DNA of 18,500 nt from Neocallimastix lanati (nom. inval.) (Eukaryota > Neocallimastigomycota > Neocallimastigomycetes > Neocallimastigales > Neocallimastigaceae). Shown here piece by piece: positions 8,277-18,500 of this stretch (positions are counted from its first letter, which is position 1; the number at the start of each line of letters is the position of its first letter). The DNA is taken from the NCBI GenBank assembly GCA_016946835.1, contig JACVTC010000003.1, forward strand, positions 64,001-82,500. Direction: 5' to 3'. Below the pieces are notes generated by a model, which saw only the letters and a program-made list of their open reading frames with translations, made no database searches and was not told the origin of the DNA. The translations under genes were made by a program, and so were the position numbers.

Positions 8277-9477
8277 TAATCTATAAATTGTATAATAAAC
8301 AATATAAAAAATTTCCCTCTATAAAATATCTTTATGTTTAATTAACTTTGATGTTAAGTCTAAAATATGAAAATATGAAAAATAGTTTATTTTATTCTTA
8401 ATAATAATTATAAATTTTATATTATAAATATATATAGCTTAAAATATTTATAATATATTTAATAAATTGGGTATGTGACGTGTCATGAAATTATTTTATT
8501 TATTAAAAACATAAATTTTAGTTTTTATGTAATTAAATAATTGAAAAAAAAAACATGTTATATATTATATAAAGTTAATAATTTAAAAAATTTTTTTTTC
8601 TTCAAATCTATTATTATAATATTTATATTAATTTAATTAAATAATGTAATGTATTACTGTTATAATGTAATAAGTTGTTACAAATATTCATTGTAAATAA
8701 TATCAAAATTTGTATTATACATTAAAATAAAATTATAATTTTTATTTGTTAATTTAATTTACATTTTATAGTAAATCAGAATAATTGTATTTATATTAAG
8801 TTTTTTATTTCATATATTTATATCAATTATACTACTACACTATCACTAATAATTATAATAAATAATAATCAAATATTTTATAAAAATCTATATAAATAAA
8901 TATTATATAAATAAAAGATTATAATAATAATTAATTATTACTACTTTCAAATTAATATTATTGGGTAATAGATATTCATTTTAGAGAAAAGTTAAATTTA
9001 ATAAAGTATGAAAGATTAAGCTATTTATGTATAATTAAATTATTAAATTGATTGTTAAAATTTATTCGTAATATAATTATTATATACAATAAATTTTTAT
9101 TTATTAATTGAATAACTAAATAAAAAACTTTGATTATCACAAAAAAATTATAAAAAATTTAAAAATTATTATATAATACATTATTTTTTTTTTTTTTTTA
9201 TATATAATTTTTTTTTTATATAATTTTTTTTTTAATAAAAAAGGAATTTAAAAAAAATAAAATAATATAAAGTAAAGGAAAAATTTATTGAGACTTTACA
9301 AGTTTTGATAATTAAGACTATTAGAAAAAAGTAATAAAATAAAAATAATAAATCAAATTAAAATTAAATAAAATTATACAGGAATTGTAATTTAAAAAAT
9401 TTTTATATTAATTTTTTTTTTTTCTTTATATATATTATTATTATTATTTTATTTTATTTTCTATTTTCTATTATCTA

Positions 9478-9526
9478 TTTTTTTTTTTTTTTTTTTTTTT
9501 TTTTGTTTTTGTTTTTGTTTTTGTTT
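9478..9526. repeat. Poly-T tract plus (GTTTTT)n
   Basis: About 27 T followed by four G-T5-like units, about 530 bp upstream of the SEC16 start codon. Confidence 0.85.
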
Positions 9527-10053
9527 GAAAAAAGAAAAGAATATACTAGATTGTTTATAGAAAATTCATAGTTTATTAAAAATTTAATATTTCAACTTAC
9601 AAACTAACAAACAAACAAGCAAAAAATAAAAATAATAAAAAAAAATAATAATAAAAAAATAAAAAAATAAAAAAAAAAAAAAAATAAAAAAAAAAATAAT
9701 AAAAAAAAGATTAATATAAACCCACTAAAATATTTATAAATTTAATAAATGAAAAATTACAGAAATCAATATTTTAAACAATAAAAAAATTCTAAAAAGG
9801 TAAATGTTAATTAATGATTAATATTAAAATAATATATATATTATTTTTATGAATAACAAAAATATTTTATTCTTATTTCAAATTTATGGGTAATAAATAA
9901 ATAAATCTTTAAAATAAATATAATCAAAAATATTATTAATGTATTAAAATATTTAAATGAACTTTAATTAAAAATTAATTCATATTGATATGAAAATAAT
10001 ATTTATAAAAAAAAGTATAATATAAAATATTGAATAATATAGAAAGAGATAAG

Positions 10054-13000
10054 ATGTCTAATAATGGACAAAACTTTAACCAAGAACAATTTCAAAATTA
10101 TCAAATGAATAATTCATTCCATAATCAAGATTCACAATTTATGCAACAACAACCTCCACAACAACCTCCACAACAACCATTTAATCCTTATGGTGGACAA
10201 AATCTTCCAGGAAAATTTCAATCACCAGTTGGTAATTTTGTAAACAAACCATCACCAAAAATCCCACCTCCATCTTCTACTGTAACAAAGAAAAACTATT
10301 ATGATCCTCCAGTTCCGACATCAACGAGGATACGTTCTCATAAACATGGAAGCCATAGAAATGATTTGAATTTATCAACATTTAAACCATTACAAACCCC
10401 AGATGGACAACTTCAACAACAAATGCAACAACCTAGCCAACCAAATACATCAATGCCTCCTCAAATACAACAACCAGGTCAACCACCTGAACAAAACTTT
10501 TATTATCAAAATGAACAACAGCAACAACAGCAATTGCCGCCTCAACAAATGCCTCAACAAGTACCTACACAAATGCAACAACCAGGTCAACCAGGTCAAG
10601 ATCCAAACTTTTATTATAGGAATGAACAAGAACTTCAGCAACCACCACAACCTCAAACTCCACAACAAATGTCTCAACAATTACAACAACCAGGTCAACC
10701 AGATCCAAATTTTTATTACCAAAATGAACAACAATCACAACCAATTCCACCACAAACTCCACAATTGTCTCAACAAATAGCACAAGAGCAAAATTATCAA
10801 TTTCAAAATGAGCAAATACAACCTCAACAAAATCCGCTACAACAACCTCAAACACCTCAACAAATGCCTCCTCAAATGCTTCAACCAGGTCAAGATCCAA
10901 ACTTATATTATCCAAATGAACGTCATTCTCAACAACCACTTGAACATCCACAAACACCTCGTCAAACTAATCAACAAATCATTCAACCAGGCCAACCAGG
11001 TCAAGATCCAAACTTTTATTATCAAAATGAGCAACAACAACAATTCCCACCTCAACAACCACCACAACAACCACCACAACAACCACCACAACAACCACCT
11101 CAACAACCACCTCAACAACCACCTCAACAACCACCTCAACAACCACCTCAACAACCACCTCAACAACCACCTCAACAACCATCTCAACAACCACCTCAAC
11201 AACCACCTCAACAACCACCTCAACAACCACCTCAACAACCAATTCAACAACCACCTCAACAATCTCCACAACAACCACCACAACAACCACCACAAACACC
11301 TCAACAAATGTCACAACAATTACCTAGTTCAATGCCACAACCAAATCAGTTGGATCCAAATCTTTATTATCAAAATGAACAATTACAACCACCATCCCAA
11401 CCATCCCAACCATCCCAACCATTACCCAATCAAATGCCACAGCCAAATCAATTGGATCCAAATCTTTATTATCAGAATGAGCAACAACAACAACCATCAC
11501 AAACACCTCAACAAACATCCCAACAATTACCTAATTCAATGCCACAACCAAATCAGTTGGATCCAAATCTTTATTATCAAAATGAACAATTACAACAACA
11601 AAGTCAAAATCAAATATCACAATCATTACCTAAAGAACAAAATTATTATTATCAAAATGAACAAACGTTACAACAACAACCATCGCAAACTTCAAGTCAA
11701 CAGCAAATGGGATTACCACAAACTCCAACTCAACCACCAATGACAATACAATCTAATCCACAAACTCCTATTAATAAACCTCCAACGAATCCATCTACAC
11801 CAGTATCAGCGCTTCAACATCCTACTGGAAATAGAAATTCATTTGATCCTCCACTTCCATCATCTTCTTCATATACTTTAAAGAGTAAAAAATCAAAACA
11901 TAGTTTCAAGCAATTTAGATATGATGGTGAAATACTTACACCCACAAAACCAACATTTGTTAATGAAACTGAAAATGAACCAAACAAAATTTCAACTTCA
12001 ATCCTTGAACCACCTGTTGAAAATGATAATAATAATAATAATAATAATAATGAACAAAATGAACAAAATATAGCACCAATTAGTACTACAGAATATAACA
12101 TGAATACTTCTTATTATATGCCAGGATACTCAGTTGAGGATTCTAATGTAACAAATAATACTTTAGGCAATGAATCCCCAGTAGCAGAACAACACCATGA
12201 ATCTGATAATGCTAATATAAATAATAATGAATCAAATAATAATGAAATTCTCAATTATAACTATTCATATCCAGGTTATTCTGCTTCACCAATTGTAGAT
12301 GAAGAATCTGGAAATCAAGTTACTATAAATGAATCCGAAAATAAAGAATATGAAATTGAAAATAGATATAGTTATGATAATTATAATAATAATAATAATA
12401 ATAATAATAATCAACAAGAATCAAAAGATCAAGTTCAAAATAATACTACAGTTTATTCTGGTTATGGTATTGCCCAAGAATCAAATGAACAAGATTCAAA
12501 TAATACTACATCTTATAGTGGTTATGATGTCTATGGTATATCTCATGAAATAAAGGACCAAAATTCAAGTAATCCTACCCCTTACAGTGGTTACAATAGC
12601 TATGATATGTCACAAAAGCAGGAAGAGCAAACTACAATCAACACTTCTACTTACAGTGGTTATGATTCATACGGCATCCCACAAGAATCAAATCAAGTAT
12701 CATCTTATAATGCTTATGATGATAATATTACTGTTCCACAAGAAAAGGAACCAATTGTTGAGGTTTCAACTACTTCATTTATTGAATCATTTGGTATTCC
12801 AAAGGTTAAACGCATATACAAATCAAATGACAGTTCAAATCCAACACAACGTTATATTCAAGAGGGCATTCGATCTAGAGATCCTCTTGTATATTTAAAG
12901 AATGGCTGTCCAATTGTTCGTTTTGGATTTGGTGGTAAAATAATTTGTATGTTCCCAAAGGCAAAGCATATAGATTCAAGTGATGCTAGATTTATGTATA

Positions 13001-13291
13001 GATCTATTAATGAAAAGATTGCTACTCCAGGACCAATTATTATTAAATCATTAAAATCTGTTATTGATCCAAGTCTTTCAGAATCTGAAAAAAGATTTAA
13101 GGGACCACTTGTAAATCCATTTAATAAAAAAAGAAATGCTAATAAAAAAGAGATACTTGAACAAATAAATGATCGTATTATTCAAGTTACAAGTAACTAT
13201 TCTTCAAATTCATTAAATGATGAAACTATTTTATGGAAATTAATTAAACTTTTTATTGAATATAATGGTGTTTTAAGCGGAAGGTACAAAA

Positions 13292-13337
<46 letters not shown>

Positions 13338-14792
13338 AAATTTGTACTATAAGTTTATAAATATAAATTTTTTTCCGTATTTGTTTAGAAATTTTGAAAT
13401 AATAATAGATAATAATAATAATAAATATTTATATTATTTATTATATATAATATTAAATAGCGATGTTAAAGAAGAAGCTCTTATAGAATTAAGAAAATTA
13501 CTTATACCAACCAATAGAATGTTAAAGCCAGTAACTGATATTAAGCAACCAATAATTCAATCCAATCAAATTGATGAACTTGAAGAATATTTAATGAAGG
13601 GTAACTTAGAAGAAGCTTTAGATTATTGTAAAGATAATAAATTATGGACACATGCTTTAATTATTTCAAACTTTGTTGGTAAAGAAGCTTATAAAGATGT
13701 CGTCATTAGTTATACAAAATCTGTTTTTGGTAATTCATTGGATGATGAAGATACTATGTGTAGACCAAATATTCAATTATTATACAGTTTATTCGCTAAA
13801 GGTGAAAAAGAAGTTATAAATTCTGTTTTACCAAGTTCTGCTGTAAAATCTTCTGAAAAATGGAGAACTACATTAGCTACATTATTAGGTTATAATACAT
13901 CAGAAAGTGTTGACGCTATTGTTGAATTTGGTGATTCTTTAATGAAATCTGGTAACACTTTTGCCGCTCATATATGGTAATTTTTATTTTAATTTTATAT
14001 TTTTTTATTTTTATTTTTATTTTTATTTTTATTTTTATTTTTATTTTTATTTTTATTTTTATTTTTATTTTTATTTTTATTTTTATTTTTATTTTTATTT
14101 TTATTTTTATTTAATTGAAATATATCAATACATAGTTAAAAGGGTTTATATATGTACAATAATATATAATAAATATTAATTATTATTATTTGTTAATATA
14201 ATTTTTTATATATTAAAAATAATATAAAAATTTGTAGTTATATTCTTTCAGGAAAAGATTCGATTTTCACTAGTATTGATAAAGAAGATGTTCGTTTAAC
14301 TTTGATTGGGGTAGATGATGGTATTTACGGTAGCAATGCCCTTAGAAATCCATTAGCTGTTCAATTAACTGAATTTTATGAATATTCATTAAGTTTAAGA
14401 AAGAAAGAAAGTACCAGTGAAAGTGGACTTGGTATTCCACATTTCCAAGCTTATAAATTAGCATATGCTTGGTGGTTATCTGATTTAGGTTACGTACAAA
14501 GAGCTACTGAATATTGTAAGACCATAACAAAAATTGTTCAAAGTTATACTAAAGCTTCTCCATATTTCCATAAAAGATTTTTGGAGAGTCTTCGTGACTT
14601 GGAACATCGTTGTAATAGGTCATGGCTTGTTGATGAAGATGAAGATGTAAATCTTGATGAATGGAATGAAAAAAGAGCTAAATTTGAAGTAGTTAATGAT
14701 ATTTTCTCTTTACCAAATATTGAAAAATTTGATATGGAATTAATTCCTGTTGAATTATTAAAAGAAAAAGAAGAAAGTGAAGAGGAAGACAC

Positions 14793-14823
<31 letters not shown>

Positions 14824-15633
14824 GTTGTTGAAGAAAAAATTAATACGGAACAGGAATCCCCAATAACGCCTGCTTCTGATATGATGGCAAACCAAACTCA
14901 AGATATATATGGTTATGCTGGATATAGTGTAGATGGTACTAATACTTCTTCTTATTATTATAATAATAGTTATATAGCTTCCAATCAATCACAAGAAGTT
15001 ACTCAACCTATTTCAACAGATACTACTACTAATGTAAATGCTAAAGCTCCAATTAGTAATCCTCTAACTAATACTACAATAACATCTGAAGCAACAAACA
15101 ATTTAAACAATAATAATATGTATGGAGGTTATAATAATATATATAATAATTTCTATACAGGTTATAATAGTACACCATACTATTCAGATCAAGCACAATC
15201 TCAACAAGCTACAACGGAAAATATTCAAGAAAATATTGATAATACTCAAACAACAAAAACAAATCATGCTAATAATGAATTAAGTCAACCATTATTAAAT
15301 TATGTTTCAGATGTTCCAGTTATTCCAGTATCTACTACTTCCAATGAGTATCTAAATTCAACTAATAATTTTAATGACAATAATTCCTATATGAATAATA
15401 CATCAAGTAATGATTATAATAATACTTATGATGATGAAGAAGAAGATTTAGGTTTTGGTAATAATTCAAAATTATCTAAGGAAGAAGAAAAAAAAGAAGA
15501 AGAGAAAGAAGAAGAAGAAAATGATGAGGCTCCACCATCACCATCGCCATCTAAGGGTGAACATGAAAAAGAAAAAAGTAAATTTAAATACATATCATTA
15601 TTATAATCATTATTTCTTTATTTTATATTTATA

Positions 15634-15682
<49 letters not shown>

Positions 15683-16275
15683 TTTGTATTTTAATTTATT
15701 TTATATTATTTTTATTTTTGTTTATTTATTAAACTTTTTTTAATAATATATATATAATAATAATTTCTTAAATTATTAAATGTTCAGGCTCTAAAGGTTT
15801 AGCTTCATTATTTGGTAATCTCTTTGGTAGCAAAAATAATAAGAATGAAGGTCAAGGAGTTATTAAGGCTAATCTTGGTGAAGAAAAAACAATTTATTAT
15901 GATCCAGTAAAGAAGAGATGGGTTAATCCAAATGCTCCAGAAGAAGAAGAGAAGAAATTAGCTCCCCCACCAAAAGCTAATACATCTATTTCTCCTAGTT
16001 CTACTGCACCAGCATCCACAACAGCACAAGGTAATTCATCCTCTGCAGTTCCAACATTAGCTGTTAATGATAATTCCCTTCTTAATAAATCGGGTAAATC
16101 AGATATTGAAAGTCTTTTAAAATCAAGTAATTCTACGTTTGGTATATCTAATAAACGTTCAACTGGTAATATAAAACGTGGTGCTAGAAATCGTTATGTA
16201 GATGTAATGGGAAATTCATCAACTTCAACTAAAAATATAAGTTCTTCTTTCCTTCCACCACCATCATTTAATTAA
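10054..16275 (+). CDS. SEC16: SEC16, COPII coat assembly scaffold at ER exit sites (four exons)
   Basis: Sec16 marks ER exit sites and helps organise Sar1-dependent COPII assembly. Its ACE1 domain binds Sec13 in the families studied. Exons: 10054-13283, 13461-13976, 14238-15577 and 15788-16275, giving 5574 nt and 1857 aa. The start is ATG 10054; the frame is open back to a stop at 10018 but has no earlier ATG. Residues 1-900 are disordered and rich in Q, P, N and Y. They include a PQQP block (about 329-416), ten YYxNEQ motifs and several YSGY motifs. The Sec16 mid-region (about 913-1050) has PIVRFGFGGKIICMFP. The ACE1 helical domain (about 1059-1376) runs from LWKLIKLFIEYNG through AAHICYILSG and LTLIG to FLESLRDLEHR. 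A Glu-rich run (about 1425-1450) and an N-rich linker follow. The C-terminus carries GLASLFGNLFGSK, YYDPVKKRWVNP and RNRYVDVMG, as in fungal Sec16. Every splice junction restores frame and motif. The length is close to that of other fungal Sec16 proteins. Confidence 0.95.
11041..11300 (+). repeat. 12-bp coding repeat (PQQP) inside SEC16 exon 1
   Basis: Near-perfect tandem copies of CCTCAACAACCA or CCACAACAACCA encode a Pro-Gln-Gln-Pro repeat, with a few substitutions (Ser, Ile). The antisense frames read as Val- or Leu-Trp-rich repeats and are shadows. Confidence 0.95.
12026..12048 (+). repeat. (AAT)n coding microsatellite (poly-Asn) in SEC16
   Basis: A run of AAT codons gives an asparagine tract. 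A second such run lies at about 12384-12411. Uninterrupted AAT codons suggest the tracts grew by replication slippage. Confidence 0.9.
13284..13460 (+). other. SEC16 intron 1 (177 bp) with a T38 tract
   Basis: The donor is AAG|GTACAA and the acceptor AAATAG|CGATG. Joining completes a split serine codon, so that LFIEYNGVLSG runs into SDVKEEALIELRKLL, which agrees with Sec16 families in which this junction is short. The intron holds about 38 consecutive T (13294-13331). A second, pyrimidine-rich acceptor TTTGTTTAG|A at 13388 would also keep frame. Confidence 0.85.
13977..14237 (+). other. SEC16 intron 2 (261 bp) filled by (TTTTTA)n
   Basis: The donor is ATATG|GTAATT and the acceptor TTTGTAG|TTAT. 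The split codon TG|T gives cysteine, joining AAHI to CYILSG, the pattern expected in the Sec16 ACE1 domain. The TTTCAG at 14246-14251 would hit a stop within a few codons and is not the acceptor. About 115 bp (13996-14111) is a TTTTTA hexamer array. Confidence 0.92.
15578..15787 (+). other. SEC16 intron 3 (210 bp) with (TA)n and T20
   Basis: The donor is AAAAA|GTAAAT and the acceptor TGTTCAG|GCTCT. The split codon A|GC gives serine, leading into SKGLASLFGNLFG. Without splicing, the frame ends after about nine intron-encoded codons. A TA array (about 15636-15664) is followed by about 20 T. Confidence 0.92.
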
Positions 16276-16380
16276 ATATAATTTTTTAAAGAAGTATAAG
16301 TAATATTAATAATAATAATTATGAATTTATATTTAAGAAAATGAAAAAAAAATAAAATAAAATAAAATAAAATACAATAA
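16276..16380 (+). terminator. SEC16 3' flank with AATAAA-rich stretch
   Basis: Several AATAAA hexamers lie within 60-110 bp of the stop codon, inside a short (AAAAT)n run at about 16347-16375. They could serve as polyadenylation signals. The base composition makes chance occurrence likely. Confidence 0.35.
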
Positions 16381-18301
<1,921 letters not shown>

Positions 18302-18474
18302 TTATAATACTTTTAAGTAATCGCTTTTTCTTTCATCAGCATTCAAATTATATAAATCACTTTTAATGGCTTGGGTATAATCATTTTTAGATAATAGTAT
18401 TGAACTAGTATTACTTGAGAAACCAGAGAGTATCGAACCTGACATATCTTCATCACAAGATAATGTTGAATTAT
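18302..18474 (-). CDS. Probable last exon of an unidentified protein-coding gene (partial)
   Basis: On the minus strand a frame of 56 codons ends in TAA at 18304-18302. It begins just inside a stop codon, at an AAAG|AT boundary (18475/18474). That boundary is preceded 10-20 bp upstream by TACTAA, a classic fungal branch-site sequence, so a 3' splice site is likely. The peptide reads NSTLSCDEDMSGSILSGF at the start and ends LNADERKSDYLKVL. Its mixed composition and relatively high G+C differ sharply from the flanking DNA, which supports coding. I recognise no domain. The gene would continue past the right edge and is convergent with SEC16. An alternative is a short frame starting at the internal ATG at about 18443, or a gene remnant. 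Confidence 0.5.
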
Positions 18475-18500
18475 CTTTAATTTAATTTTTAGTATTTTTT

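Larger units (their letters stand above)
7973..10053. other. AT-rich intergenic region upstream of SEC16
   Basis: About 2 kb of almost pure A/T with no coding signal in any frame. It holds (AAC/AAT)n at 8235-8272, poly-T tracts around 9190-9240, a T27 tract followed by four TTTTTG-type units at 9478-9526, and A-rich DNA at 9625-9710. The SEC16 promoter must lie in the right part. I can point to no specific element in it. Confidence 0.6.

Noticed and set aside
10030-10053. Start of SEC16 at TTG 10030
   Set aside because: A nuclear fungal gene should start at ATG. The first in-frame ATG after the upstream stop is 10054.
10450-11518. Antisense and alternate-frame proteins rich in Val, Leu-Trp or Asn-His across the Q/P region
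   Set aside because: These are shadows of the SEC16 coding repeat; only the sense frame leads into conserved Sec16 domains.
13342-13458. Separate gene starting with the frame at 13342
   Set aside because: The upstream part lies in intron 1, and the rest is SEC16 exon 2, needed to complete the ACE1 domain.

Overview
The base composition (extreme A+T, long homopolymers and short-unit microsatellites), short AT-rich GT-AG introns and a fungal-type Sec16 gene point to a nuclear contig from a very AT-rich eukaryote. An anaerobic gut fungus (Neocallimastigomycota) is my best guess. This is an inference. A Dictyostelium-like amoeba is the main alternative, but the fungal-style Sec16 C-terminus and a Ty1/copia gag fragment beside Ty3/gypsy material argue for a fungus.

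Layout. (1) Positions 1-2689, minus strand: gag-protease-reverse transcriptase part of a Ty3/gypsy LTR retrotransposon. It is one uninterrupted frame of 896 codons that runs off the left edge. Its 5' side (about 2690-3650) holds a 20-bp tandem repeat and several inverted repeats. (2) About 3900-5087, plus strand: a decayed Ty3/gypsy integrase fragment with an in-frame stop and two frame breaks, head-to-head with the first element. (3) 5088-7716: an unusual compound satellite. Runs of a 5-bp unit (TAAAA on one side, TTTTA on the other) are punctuated by a conserved spacer of about 32 bp, 3 copies in one orientation and 24 in the other, so the block is a large imperfect inverted repeat. (4) 7717-10053: AT-rich intergenic DNA with a 47-codon Ty1/copia gag remnant on the minus strand (7829-7972) and a possible LTR remnant. 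(5) 10054-16275, plus strand: a complete four-exon SEC16 gene (1857 aa), the ER-exit-site scaffold of COPII vesicle formation. It has a very long Q/P/N/Y-rich N-terminal half. (6) 16276-18301: AT-rich convergent intergenic region with a long TTTA array. (7) 18302-18474, minus strand: the probable last exon of an unidentified gene that continues past the right edge.

The only host gene with a recognisable role is SEC16. Its central conserved region and ACE1 helical domain are assembled across introns 1 and 2, and its C-terminal motifs sit in the last exon. Everything to its left is repeat and transposon debris, as expected of a heterochromatin-like or gene-poor stretch.
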